Shown here piece by piece: positions 7,680-16,034 of a DNA stretch of 64,000 nucleotides. Both the position numbers and the translations under genes were made by a program. Below the pieces are notes generated by a model that ran no database searches, had not been told where the DNA came from, and saw only the letters and a list, made by a program, of their open reading frames with translations. Source of the DNA: Corynebacterium aurimucosum (lineage in GTDB: Bacteria; Actinomycetota; Actinomycetes; Mycobacteriales; Mycobacteriaceae); NCBI RefSeq assembly GCF_030408555.1, contig NZ_CP047048.1, positions 2,655,424-2,719,423 of the forward strand. The letters are read 5' to 3'. The stretch's first letter is position 1; each line of letters starts with the position of its first letter.

Positions 7680-8600
7680 ATGTCTGCTTCCGCCGTTGAG
7701 CAATTCGATATCGCGTCATGGCGCACCGCGTCATCCGAGTCTTTTGGCCAACTCGACGTGGACACCGAGGACCCCGCTTCCTTTCACGCCACACTGCGTT
7801 CAACGAAGGTGGGGGATATATCCCTCTTCGATATGTGCACCTCCCCGCACACCGTGAATCGCTCCAAGATAGCCACTAACGAGGCCCCGTTTTGCAAGCT
7901 CAGCCTGCAGATCACCGGCTCCTCAACCATGAGCCAGGACGGGCGAACCTGCGAGCTCCGCCCAGGGGACCTAGCGCTATACGTCACCCAGCGCCCCTAC
8001 ACCTTGCGCTATCCGGAGGAGCAGAACACCCTCATTGTTCACTTCCCGCAGAGCTTCCTCGACATTTCACCCGCACAGATCCAGCGCCTGACTGCGAACC
8101 CCATCTCGCGCTCACATGGCCTCGGCGCGGTGGCCGTGCCTCTCTTTGAACAACTAGCTAAGAACCTCGACTTGCTCAAAGGCCCGCACGCCACGGCACT
8201 GGTCCGCTCGGCGCTGACCATGCTGGTATCAGTCCTGGCTTCCGACGTGGCCGAGGAACCTTCTGCGGGCACGCTCCTGTTCAACCAGGCCACCGCCTAC
8301 ATCGAGAAGCACCTGGGCGACCCGGACCTAGGCCCCAGCACCATCGCCCAAGCACTCTTCGTGTCGGTGCGCCACCTCCACGCCAAGTTCTCCGAACAGG
8401 GCCTCTCCGTCGGCAGCTACATCAGAACGCGACGCCTAGAACACATCCGCAGGGAGCTCGTGGACCCGCGGCACTCCGAGGAATCAATCAGCCACATCAG
8501 CGCCCGCTATGGCCTGTACGATCCCTCGCACCTCTCGCGCATCTTCAAGGCGGAGTACCACAAGTCACCGAGTGCGTACCGTGCGGAAGCTAGCGGTTAG
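7680..8600 (+). CDS. AraC family regulator (FeaR-like architecture)
   Basis: 306-residue regulator with an N-terminal AraC-binding-like sensor (about residues 20-190, including SLQITGSSTMSQDG and LRPGDLALY) and a C-terminal double HTH (about 205-300; ISHISARYGLYDPSHLSRIF is the second helix pair). FeaR of E. coli has the same domain order and activates an amine oxidase and an aldehyde dehydrogenase. Here the gene is divergent from the aldehyde dehydrogenase and its stop overlaps the stop of the convergent amine oxidase gene. ATG 7680 and ATG 7668 are both possible starts; neither has a clear ribosome-binding site, so the mRNA may be leaderless. Likely an activator responding to the amine or aldehyde. 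Confidence 0.85.
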   Translation: MSASAVEQFDIASWRTASSESFGQLDVDTEDPASFHATLRSTKVGDISLFDMCTSPHTVNRSKIATNEAPFCKLSLQITGSSTMSQDGRTCELRPGDLALYVTQRPYTLRYPEEQNTLIVHFPQSFLDISPAQIQRLTANPISRSHGLGAVAVPLFEQLAKNLDLLKGPHATALVRSALTMLVSVLASDVAEEPSAGTLLFNQATAYIEKHLGDPDLGPSTIAQALFVSVRHLHAKFSEQGLSVGSYIRTRRLEHIRRELVDPRHSEESISHISARYGLYDPSHLSRIFKAEYHKSPSAYRAEASG

Positions 8601-9928
8601 TCACGCAGCTTGTTGATGACCTCGCGAGCAGTGGAAATTCCGGTTTCAATGGCTCCATCGACAACCACTCCACGCCAGCCGGAGGCCCAGTCGGCCCCCG
8701 CGAAGTGCAACGAGGAAGTGGAGCTACGGAAATGGTGCCATCCCTCGGTGAACTGGCCCCGACGCAGCGTGGCCCAGGCCTGGCCGGAGTACTCGTCAGC
8801 AACCCAGTCATGTCCGGTAACGCCAACAACTTCGAGGTCTGGACGCCACTGATCGACAACCTTTTGCGCATCCTCAATGCTCTCTAAGTCAATCTTCTCG
8901 TGATCGGAGCCGAAGGCGACACAAATGGTCGTGTCGTCATCTTCGAAGTACTCCGAACGCAGCACAGACACAACGGCCGGCTGAGGCGCGTAGCCGAAAA
9001 TATTGTGGTGCCCCTTGATCTTGATCCACGCCTTGAAACCAGTTGAGTTCCACTTCTGCTCGACAGTCTTCTGCGCACCCTCGGGCAGCCCTGGCGTAAA
9101 CGTAATGTTCCCCAACGCACCGACCGGAACCGTGACAATCACCGCGTCTGCCGTTTCGGAAGTACCGTCCGCATATGTAACGGTGGCTGAATCTTCTCCA
9201 TGCTCAATCGCCGTCACCGCAGTGTTTAAACGAATTTCTCCGGTCAGATCTTTTGCAATGTTGCCGTAGATACCCCGCATGCCATTGACGAGCTTGTATC
9301 GCAGCGTTTGCTCATCCACCAAGGAAAGACGATGATCGCACAAGGCTGCCCACTGCTTGGCCATCAAAGAGGAGCCCTGTTCTGGGTACCCGATGTACCC
9401 GGCCGACCAATACGCATTGCAGAGGTCCTTTTCTTCCTGGGTAAAGTCACCGTCCTCCAACGCATCGAGAACTCCAGCCTGATCTGCAGCTAGGAAAGCA
9501 TCCTTTAACTCTTGGGATGCACCGAATTTTTCATCCAGCACAAGCAGCGGCTTGTGCGGTTCTGGGAAGAATTCGCGAGAATTCTCGAAGATCTTCTCCA
9601 TTGGTCGTGCCAACTTGGCATCCATTTCTGCCTCCGTGCCAGACTTCAGCTCACCACCGGCATACCAGTAAGCAGTATCCACAATGGGCGAAGCGATAAT
9701 GTCCTGACCATAGCGAGTGATTTCAGACCAGACATGCGGCTGATGCCAATGCACCCAGGTTGCGCCAATCTCCAACGGACGTCCGAGCCTGTCGTCCGTC
9801 CATGCACGGCCGCCAATACGGTCACGCGCTTCCACGATGTGATAGTCAATTCCAGCGGTTTGCAACTCGCGCGCTGCCGTTAGGCCTGCGAATCCCGCAC
9901 CGACAACGATTACATGCTTCTTTTCCAT
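8597..9928 (-). CDS. flavin-dependent amine oxidase
   Basis: 443-residue FAD enzyme of the monoamine oxidase family, which converts primary amines to aldehydes with release of ammonia and peroxide. The N-terminal dinucleotide fold VGAGFAGLTAARELQ is followed by GGRAW at 39-43; the C-terminus has HFAGADWASGWRGVVVDGAI, the family FAD-binding segment. The C-terminal flavin-linking Cys of mammalian MAO is not present, so FAD is probably not covalently bound there, as in bacterial putrescine and tyramine oxidases. It lies 18 bp after an APC permease gene on the same strand. Candidate substrates are tyramine, dopamine, phenylethylamine or putrescine; the hpa genes next door favour aromatic amines. 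Confidence 0.88.
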   Translation of the reverse strand: MEKKHVIVVGAGFAGLTAARELQTAGIDYHIVEARDRIGGRAWTDDRLGRPLEIGATWVHWHQPHVWSEITRYGQDIIASPIVDTAYWYAGGELKSGTEAEMDAKLARPMEKIFENSREFFPEPHKPLLVLDEKFGASQELKDAFLAADQAGVLDALEDGDFTQEEKDLCNAYWSAGYIGYPEQGSSLMAKQWAALCDHRLSLVDEQTLRYKLVNGMRGIYGNIAKDLTGEIRLNTAVTAIEHGEDSATVTYADGTSETADAVIVTVPVGALGNITFTPGLPEGAQKTVEQKWNSTGFKAWIKIKGHHNIFGYAPQPAVVSVLRSEYFEDDDTTICVAFGSDHEKIDLESIEDAQKVVDQWRPDLEVVGVTGHDWVADEYSGQAWATLRRGQFTEGWHHFRSSTSSLHFAGADWASGWRGVVVDGAIETGISTAREVINKLRD

Positions 9929-9946
9929 GATTGCCTTCCTTAAGTT

Positions 9947-11458
9947 TTAGATTTGGTCAAGATTGTCTTGAAGACCTGCGTAGATATGCGGCTTCTTATG
10001 TTTCAAGTACTCGCCCCAGATAAGGCCAAGGATTCCGGATGCGATGATGATCCCCGGCATTATCCACACGAGGGCATCTGGGCCGGTGTCGCCGATCATG
10101 AGCGGGAAGTTCACCAGCACCAGTGCGAAGACAGCCATCAGCCCGCAGGCCGAGACGAGCGGTGCCATAACCCTTGTAAAGAGGCTGTAGCCTTTCTCTT
10201 CCTTGTTCAGCCAAACCATGATGGACACGCTGACCACCGCAAGCAGGAAGACCAAGCCAAATGCCGCCGCGTTAGTGAGCCACGTAAAGAGAGTAAGAAC
10301 TGGGAACAGCTCGCCCATTTCACTCCCATTTCCAGCCACTGCGAAGCCAGCCACTACAACGATTGCAAGTGCAGTCTGTGTAAGAGACCCAGCTATAGGA
10401 GCGCCTTTAGCAGATGATGTCGCGAACTTCTTAGGAAGAACGCGTGAGCGCCCTAGGGAGAAAAAGTATCGCGCTGCGGCGTTATGGAACGCCACGAGAG
10501 CAGCAATAAGCGAGGTTACAAATAAGCAGTTCGCGATGTTTGCGGCGAATACCGAATAGTCGCCCAACCACACGAAGACCAAATCCGGACCAAGCTCAGT
10601 TGCCTTGTCGATGATCACGGACGGCCCCACGCCCTGAGCGAACGCCCACGCAGAAAAGGCGTAGAAAAGAGCAATAGTTCCAACAGCGATATACGTGGCC
10701 TTCGGAACTGTCCGCTCCGGATCTCGCGCTTCTTCCGAGTAGATCGCACCGGACTCAAAGCCCATGAAGGCTGCAATTCCGAAAGCGAGAAGCACGCCAA
10801 TGCCGTTAGTGAAGAATTGGCCTGGACGCATCGTCTCCGCGGTGATTCCCTCGGGAGCAACGCCTAGCGCCAACGAAGAAACACCCGCAACGACGAGGAA
10901 TTCAAGCGCTACCAAAACTCCCAAGACCTTGGCCGAGAAGTCGACGTTGCTGACTCCCATGACTGCTACCAAGACCCAGCCAACCAAAGCCGCCATCCAC
11001 CACGAAATGCTCGTGCCGAACCAACCATTGATCAGATTGGCGAGGGAGAAACCGAAGATTCCGTACAGACCAACCTGCATCATGTTATAAGAAACCAGCG
11101 CTAGAATCGCAGCTGCGATTCCTTGACGGTTGCCCAGCCCCTCAGACACATAGGCATAGAAGGCTCCTGAGTTCTGAATCTTCGAACTCATAATTCCGTA
11201 CCCGACTGCAAAGAACACGAGGATGATCCCGAGCACTAAGTAGCTCCAAGGGACCCCCAATAATCCAGATACCGCAAAGTTTGTCGGTACTCCTCCCGCG
11301 AGCACAGTAAGGGGGGCGGACGCCGCAATAATCATAAAGACTAGCGACGTTGTCCCTAGGCGCCCGGCGCCCAGGCCGCCCTCTTGGTCGTTGGGAGCCC
11401 GGTGCCCGGGCTGTACGTTTCGAGCGGGTAGCACTGGTGACTGCGTCGATGTGTCCAC
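9947..11458 (-). CDS. APC family amine/amino acid permease
   Basis: 503-residue membrane protein of the amino acid-polyamine-organocation superfamily, with about 12 hydrophobic segments. The first helix has the family-like SLVFMIIAASAPLTVLAGGVP, and IAAFMGFESGAIYSEEARDP matches helix 6 to loop 6 (glycine-rich break, FES, EEARDP). The cytosolic N-terminus is about 35 residues. It heads a two-gene unit with the amine oxidase, so uptake of the oxidase substrate is the simplest role. The intergenic region upstream holds two similar 17-18-bp repeats that may be regulator sites. Confidence 0.85.
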   Translation of the reverse strand: MDTSTQSPVLPARNVQPGHRAPNDQEGGLGAGRLGTTSLVFMIIAASAPLTVLAGGVPTNFAVSGLLGVPWSYLVLGIILVFFAVGYGIMSSKIQNSGAFYAYVSEGLGNRQGIAAAILALVSYNMMQVGLYGIFGFSLANLINGWFGTSISWWMAALVGWVLVAVMGVSNVDFSAKVLGVLVALEFLVVAGVSSLALGVAPEGITAETMRPGQFFTNGIGVLLAFGIAAFMGFESGAIYSEEARDPERTVPKATYIAVGTIALFYAFSAWAFAQGVGPSVIIDKATELGPDLVFVWLGDYSVFAANIANCLFVTSLIAALVAFHNAAARYFFSLGRSRVLPKKFATSSAKGAPIAGSLTQTALAIVVVAGFAVAGNGSEMGELFPVLTLFTWLTNAAAFGLVFLLAVVSVSIMVWLNKEEKGYSLFTRVMAPLVSACGLMAVFALVLVNFPLMIGDTGPDALVWIMPGIIIASGILGLIWGEYLKHKKPHIYAGLQDNLDQI

Positions 11459-11539
11459 GCCAACTCCTCCTTACTAACTATGTCGGCCCGAGATGTCTTG
11501 GAGCGAGCCCAACGCATCTCGGTGTGTAGTTAGTAATTG

Positions 11540-11615
11540 TGTCGCACCACACAGAGTGATTGTTGTTTGTGCGTGATCACGATTTGTCTATGAGTGCTGT
11601 CACACCACATCAGAG
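11540..11615 (-). promoter_or_regulatory. two direct repeats upstream of the permease-amine oxidase unit
   Basis: TGTCGCACCACACAGAG at 11540-11556 and TGTCACACCACATCAGAG at 11598-11615 differ at few positions and sit 58 bp apart in the promoter region of the minus-strand permease gene. A shorter related sequence (GCACCACATCTG, 7601-7612) lies in the promoter region shared by the AraC regulator and the aldehyde dehydrogenase. AraC proteins bind direct repeats, so these are candidate activator sites. This is inference from sequence matching by eye. Confidence 0.45.
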
Positions 11616-11633
11616 CGAATACTATGCGCAAAA

Positions 11634-11675
11634 AATAATGCTGGCACCTCCCTCAAAGGAGATGCCAGCATTATT
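11634..11675 (-). terminator. terminator of the hpa operon
   Basis: Long hairpin with arms AATAATGCTGGCACCTCC (11634-11651) and GGAGATGCCAGCATTATT (11658-11675), one mismatch, loop CTCAAA. On the minus strand it is followed by a T run (the A run at 11631-11635 on the plus strand), so it ends transcripts coming from gabD. It separates the hpa operon from the permease-amine oxidase unit. Confidence 0.85.
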
Positions 11676-11697
11676 AGCAGCGAATTTAATGCACTAG

Positions 11698-13185
11698 TTA
11701 TGCATTCACGTACGGGTCACGCATCGCGATGTACTGCAACGACGTGTACTCGTCGATGCCCTCGGCGCCGCCCTCGCGGCCCATGCCGGACTGCTTCACG
11801 CCACCGAACGGGGCAGCGGCGTTGGAGATAACACCAGCGTTGAAGCCCATGAGGCCGAACTCGAGGCCGTCACCAACGCGCCACATGCGGTCAGAATCCT
11901 CGGTGAACACGTAGGAGGCCAGGCCGTACTCCGTGTCGTTAGCAATCTCAATTGCTTCCTTCTCATCGGAGAAGGTCAGGATCGGAGCGATCGGGCCGAA
12001 GATCTCCTCCTGCGCCACGCGGGCATCACGGGAGACGTTCGTCAGCACGGTCGGGGCGTAGAAGTAACCCTTGCCCTCACCCGGCTTGCCACCAACGATG
12101 GCCTTGGCGCCCTTGGTCACGGCATCGTCGACAAGCGCGGTGATGTTATCCAGCGCCTTCTTCTCCACGAGCGGGCCGCAGGTAACGCCCTCATCGAGGC
12201 CGTTACCCACCTTGAGCTCACCGATGCGCTTGGCGAACTTCTCTGCGAACTCATCAGCGATGGACTCGTGGACAATGAAGCGGTTAGCGGCGGTGCAGGC
12301 CTCACCGATGTTGCGCATCTTGGCGCCCATTGCACCCTCGACGGCCTGGTCAATGTCGGCGTCCTCAAAGACGATGAACGGAGCATTGCCGCCCAGCTCC
12401 ATCGAGGTGCGCAGCACGTTGTCAGCAGCAGCCTTGAGCAGGGTCTTACCCACCGGGGTAGAGCCAGTGAAGGAGATCTTGCGCAGACGAGAATCCGCCA
12501 TGATCGGCTCAGAGATAGCAGACGCAGACTTACCGGACACCACGTTAACCACGCCTGCCGGAACGCCGGCATCAATCATGGTCTGTGCGAAGTACTGGGT
12601 GGTCAGCGGCGTCAGCTTGGCCGGCTTCACTACCATGGTGCAACCAGCGGCAATGGCCGGGGCAATTTTGCGGGTAGCCATAGCCAGCGGGAAGTTCCAC
12701 GGGGTGATAAGCAGGCACGGGCCCACCGGCTTGCGGCGGGTGACCATGCGCAGGGTGCCCTCCGGTGCCGGCAGGGTGCGGCCGTAGTTGCGGACGGCTT
12801 CCTCGCTGAACCAGCGCAGGTACTCCGCGCCGTAGGTGACCTCACCATAAGATTCCGCCAGCGGCTTGCCCATCTCCAGAGTCATCAGCGCAGCGAATTC
12901 GTCCTTACGTTCCTGCACCAGGTCAAAAGCGCGGCGCAGCAGGTTAGAACGCTCACGGGTGGACGTGCGCGCCCACTCATCCTGTACTGCACAGGCAGCG
13001 TCCATAGCCTTCTTCGCGTCCTCAGAGGTAGCGGACGCGAGGGTAGCGATAACCTCACCGGTAGCCGGGTTTTCTACATCGAAGGTGGAGCCATCGGAGG
13101 CGTCTACCCACTCACCGTTAATCAGCAAGCCGGTCGGAACCTTGGCCAGCAGCTCGTCAATATTGACCTTGTTGTTTTCACTCAT
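11698..13185 (-). CDS. gabD: succinate-semialdehyde dehydrogenase
   Basis: 495-residue aldehyde dehydrogenase of the succinate-semialdehyde type. Motifs: TPWNFPLAMATRK, FTGSTPVGK, MELGGNAPF with Glu263, and GEACTAANRF with catalytic Cys297. The MELGGNAPFIVFEDAD segment is typical of GabD. It is the last gene before a strong terminator and directly follows the HpaI-type aldolase, whose products are pyruvate and succinic semialdehyde. Oxidation to succinate would feed the TCA cycle, so position and family agree. The start at 13185 is an ATG shortly after the upstream stop. Confidence 0.9.
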   Translation of the reverse strand: MSENNKVNIDELLAKVPTGLLINGEWVDASDGSTFDVENPATGEVIATLASATSEDAKKAMDAACAVQDEWARTSTRERSNLLRRAFDLVQERKDEFAALMTLEMGKPLAESYGEVTYGAEYLRWFSEEAVRNYGRTLPAPEGTLRMVTRRKPVGPCLLITPWNFPLAMATRKIAPAIAAGCTMVVKPAKLTPLTTQYFAQTMIDAGVPAGVVNVVSGKSASAISEPIMADSRLRKISFTGSTPVGKTLLKAAADNVLRTSMELGGNAPFIVFEDADIDQAVEGAMGAKMRNIGEACTAANRFIVHESIADEFAEKFAKRIGELKVGNGLDEGVTCGPLVEKKALDNITALVDDAVTKGAKAIVGGKPGEGKGYFYAPTVLTNVSRDARVAQEEIFGPIAPILTFSDEKEAIEIANDTEYGLASYVFTEDSDRMWRVGDGLEFGLMGFNAGVISNAAAPFGGVKQSGMGREGGAEGIDEYTSLQYIAMRDPYVNA

Positions 13186-13194
13186 GGTTCTTTT

Positions 13195-13980
13195 TTACCC
13201 TCCCAAATGGAATTTGTCTGCCAGTTGACGTGCCGCACCCGAAAGAAGTTGAACATCCGCCCCAACCAGCGCAAATGATGCGCCAGAAGCCATGTATTTC
13301 TGGGCCTGTTCAAGGTTGAAAGCGTTGACGCCTACCTTCTTTCCGGAAGCACGGACTACTTCAAATGTGTGATTGACCGCCGCGAGTACATCCGGATGGG
13401 CCTGCTGGCCCAAAAGCCCCATTGAGGCTGCTAGGTCCGAGGGGCCGACGAAGATGTTGTCCACGCCTTCGACAGCCACGATCTCTTCGACGTTCTCCAC
13501 TGCGGTCGCAGATTCAATCTGCACCGTGAGGCTCACCGTGTCCGAAGCGTTCGCAAGGTAGTTCTCCACGCCGTTCCACCGCGAGGAGCGGGCCAGCGCC
13601 GAACCGACTCCACGCACACCGCGGGGCGGGTAGTGCATAGCCGCCACGGCCGCTTCAGCTTCCTTGGCAGTATCAATCATGGGCACCATCAGGTTCTGTA
13701 CGCCGAGGTCTAGGTACTGCTTGATCAACGCGGTGTTATTCACGGGCACGCGGACCACGCGTGTAAGACCATAGGCATCGGTGGCTCGCAGCAGGGAAAG
13801 AATGGTTTCCAGGCCATAGGGCGAATGCTCACCATCGATCAGCGTCCAGCTAAAGCCAGCCGAGGCGATGATCTCCGCCGCGGCCTCCGAGCCAGAACAA
13901 ATCCATGCGCCAACGAGCGGCTGCTCAGCCTTCTCGAGGACGTCCGCGAAGGTGGGCGGCAACTTTACTGGAATCGGCAT
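13195..13980 (-). CDS. hpaI: HpcH/HpaI family aldolase (4-hydroxy-2-oxoheptanedioate aldolase)
   Basis: 261-residue class II metal-dependent aldolase that cleaves 4-hydroxy-2-oxoheptane-1,7-dioate to pyruvate and succinic semialdehyde. Family segments are clear: GAWICSGSEAAAEI, LIDGEHSPYG with the catalytic His, MVPMIDTAKEAEAAV, YPPRGVRGVG, and VGPSDLAASMG with the metal-binding region. The start ATG 13980 lies 16 bp inside the end of the upstream hydratase gene, indicating translational coupling. Downstream is gabD, which uses its product. A related 2-keto-3-deoxy sugar acid aldolase is possible from sequence alone, but the neighbours favour HpaI. Confidence 0.88.
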   Translation of the reverse strand: MPIPVKLPPTFADVLEKAEQPLVGAWICSGSEAAAEIIASAGFSWTLIDGEHSPYGLETILSLLRATDAYGLTRVVRVPVNNTALIKQYLDLGVQNLMVPMIDTAKEAEAAVAAMHYPPRGVRGVGSALARSSRWNGVENYLANASDTVSLTVQIESATAVENVEEIVAVEGVDNIFVGPSDLAASMGLLGQQAHPDVLAAVNHTFEVVRASGKKVGVNAFNLEQAQKYMASGASFALVGADVQLLSGAARQLADKFHLGG

Positions 13981-14750
13981 GTGATGGACCCCAACTTTCC
14001 GTAGTCTGCGTGGACGGTATCGCCCGGTTCGACCCACATGGGCTTGGTGAAGGAACCGGCCAGGATGATGTCACCGGCGGCCAGGCTATCGCCGTGCGCG
14101 TGGAGCTTATTGGCAAGCCATGCCACGCCCATGGCCGGGTGGTTGAGCACGGCAGCCGCCACACCCGTATCTTCGATGGACTCGTTGCGGTAGAGCAGCG
14201 CGGACACCCAGCGCAGATCGACATCCGCAGGGTCTACCGGATTGCCGCCATAAACCATGGCGCCGAGCGCCGCATTATCCGAAATCGTGTCGACGATCGT
14301 GCGGCCCTCCATCTCGATTCGGGAGGAGAGGATCTCCAGCGCTGGGACGACGTACTCCGTCGCGCGCAGCACGTCGAAAATGCTGCAATTCGGTCCCTTC
14401 AGCTCTTCCTTGAGCACGAAGGCCAGCTCGACCTCGATGCGGACGTTAGAGAACTGTGCGTGCTCGATGGTGGAACCGTTCTCGTAGACCTGGTCTTCAA
14501 AAATTGCGCCGTAATCCGGCTCAGTGATTCCCGTGGCCTCCTGCATGACCTTCGAGGTCAGGCCAATCTTGCGACCGACGAGGCGACGGCCGTCTTCGGT
14601 ACCACGGCGCACCCATTCGCGCTGCACCGCATAGGAATCCTCGATGCTCATCTCTGGGAAACGGGCAGTCAGCAGCGGGACCATCGTGCGGTCCTTTTCG
14701 GCTTGCGCCAGTTCATCTGCGATAGCGATGTGCTGTTTCTCATCCAGCAT
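13965..14750 (-). CDS. hpaH: 2-oxo-hept-4-ene-1,7-dioate hydratase
   Basis: 261-residue member of the hydratase/decarboxylase family (HpaH, MhpD, 4-oxalocrotonate decarboxylase). Visible family features: SYAVQREWVRRG, GRKIGLTSKVMQ, ARIE-like VRIEVELAFVLKEEL with the metal-binding acidic residues, and ILAGSFTKPMWVEPGD near the C-terminus. It hydrates 2-oxo-hept-4-ene-1,7-dioate to the substrate of the aldolase encoded next. It overlaps that aldolase gene by 16 bp. The gap before it (to hpaD) carries a parS site and a GC-rich hairpin. Confidence 0.88.
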   Translation of the reverse strand: MLDEKQHIAIADELAQAEKDRTMVPLLTARFPEMSIEDSYAVQREWVRRGTEDGRRLVGRKIGLTSKVMQEATGITEPDYGAIFEDQVYENGSTIEHAQFSNVRIEVELAFVLKEELKGPNCSIFDVLRATEYVVPALEILSSRIEMEGRTIVDTISDNAALGAMVYGGNPVDPADVDLRWVSALLYRNESIEDTGVAAAVLNHPAMGVAWLANKLHAHGDSLAAGDIILAGSFTKPMWVEPGDTVHADYGKLGSITCRFQ

Positions 14751-14816
14751 GTACTTCGCTCCTTAAGGTGTTGTAGAACGTGTTTGTTCTGTTTAAGAGG
14801 TTTGTTGAACCTGAAG

Positions 14817-14830
14817 GTTTCACGTGAAAC
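14817..14830. promoter_or_regulatory. parS: parS site
   Basis: Perfect palindrome GTTTCACGTGAAAC in the gap between hpaD and hpaH, matching the core of the widely conserved ParB-binding parS sequence. It is the parS copy furthest from oriC in this window, about 49 kb from the DnaA boxes. ParB loads here for chromosome segregation. Confidence 0.9.
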
Positions 14831-14833
14831 GAC

Positions 14834-14885
14834 AACGCGGCCCCGCGATATGTGCGCTCGCTTCTCGACGCCACGGGGCCACGTT
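14834..14885 (-). other. GC-rich hairpin inside the hpa operon
   Basis: Arms AACGCGGCCCCG (14834-14845) and CGGGGCCACGTT (14874-14885) can pair with one mismatch around a loop of about 28 nt. There is no T run, so it is not an obvious Rho-independent terminator; it may stabilise or process the hpaD transcript or reduce expression of the distal genes. Confidence 0.5.
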
Positions 14886-14908
14886 CATCAACCTGAGTAC
14901 TTAGTCGT

Positions 14909-15985
14909 TTAGAGCTGGTGTCCCAGCTTGTACTCACCTTGCTTCCACTCCGGCATCTCCTCCGCATCTTCCTTGCGGGTGTAGGAGAAGCCATCCGCGC
15001 CAATGGTGGCCTCCAGCTCGGACTCATCCTCGCGGGCAACCAGCGGCACCGGGTTTCCATCCAAGTCGAGGACCGTGGAGCCATCGCGGTACCAAGAAGG
15101 AACAACCGGGGTTCCCCACCAGTCACGACGCTGGTTATCGTGAACATCCCAGGTCACGACCGGGTTATCCGGGTCGCCGGTGTAGTAGTCCTGGGTGTAG
15201 ATCTCTACGCGGTGTCCATCCGGATCACGCAGGTAGAGGTAGTAGGCGTTGGAGACACCGTGGCGGCCAGGGCCGCGCTCAATGCGGTCGGATTCGCGCA
15301 GCGCACCCAACTTGTCACAAATCGCAATGATGTTGTGCTTCTCGTGGGTAGCAAATGCGATGTGGTGCATACGCGGGCCATCACCACCGGTCATTGCGGT
15401 GTCGTGCACCGTCGGCTTGCGGCGCATCCATGCAGCGTAAACAGTTCCCTCCTCATCGCGGATGTCCTCGGTGGTGCGGAAGCCGAGCTCCTCCATGTAT
15501 TTCACAGCGGAAGGAACATCCGGGGTGATCTGGTTGAAGTGATCGAGTCGGACCAGCGCTCCTGGGATATGGGCGTCGTATGCCCAGGCCAAACGCTCGA
15601 CGTGCTCTACCTCATAGAAGAACTCGTACGGGAAGCCCAGCGGATCCTGCACACGCACGGAATCACCGATGCCCTTGACAAAGCCATCCTTGTTGCGGCG
15701 CACCTCGCAGCCGCGTGCCTTGTAGAACTCCTCCGCGAGGTCCAGGTCCTCCGGGGAACGGACGCGGAAGGAGAATGCAGCGACGGCAGCGACGGGGCCC
15801 TGACGCAGCACGAGGTTGTGGTGGATGAACTCCTCGTAGGTGCGCAGGTAGATTTCGTTCTCGTTTTCCTCGGTGACGACGAGACCGAGGGTGTCAACGT
15901 AGAACTTTCGGGATGCAGCGAGATCAGTAACGATGATCTCCATGTAGGCGCAACGCAGAATGTCGGGGGCCTGAATGTCAGCCAT
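14909..15985 (-). CDS. hpaD: homoprotocatechuate (3,4-dihydroxyphenylacetate) 2,3-dioxygenase
   Basis: 358-residue extradiol dioxygenase with two vicinal-oxygen-chelate domains, close in length and layout to the Brevibacterium fuscum (Fe) and Arthrobacter globiformis (Mn) enzymes. The 2-His-1-Glu metal ligands appear as His149 (RLDHFNQ), His208 (RMHHIAF) and Glu261 (GHRVEIYTQDY), each six residues before the published ligands (155, 214, 267), so the spacing is preserved exactly. It opens the ring of 3,4-dihydroxyphenylacetate next to the diol, giving the semialdehyde used by hpaE upstream. The metal (Fe or Mn) cannot be told from sequence. Its presence defines the cluster as a homoprotocatechuate pathway. 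Confidence 0.92.
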   Translation of the reverse strand: MADIQAPDILRCAYMEIIVTDLAASRKFYVDTLGLVVTEENENEIYLRTYEEFIHHNLVLRQGPVAAVAAFSFRVRSPEDLDLAEEFYKARGCEVRRNKDGFVKGIGDSVRVQDPLGFPYEFFYEVEHVERLAWAYDAHIPGALVRLDHFNQITPDVPSAVKYMEELGFRTTEDIRDEEGTVYAAWMRRKPTVHDTAMTGGDGPRMHHIAFATHEKHNIIAICDKLGALRESDRIERGPGRHGVSNAYYLYLRDPDGHRVEIYTQDYYTGDPDNPVVTWDVHDNQRRDWWGTPVVPSWYRDGSTVLDLDGNPVPLVAREDESELEATIGADGFSYTRKEDAEEMPEWKQGEYKLGHQL

Positions 15986-16034
15986 GATGGCTCCTTAGAT
16001 AGAAGTAGTGGTGGGGGAGTAGAGAGTGGACGTC

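Noticed and set aside
12268..13278. Long plus-strand open frame opposite gabD
   Set aside because: Antisense shadow of a well-supported aldehyde dehydrogenase; no family resemblance.
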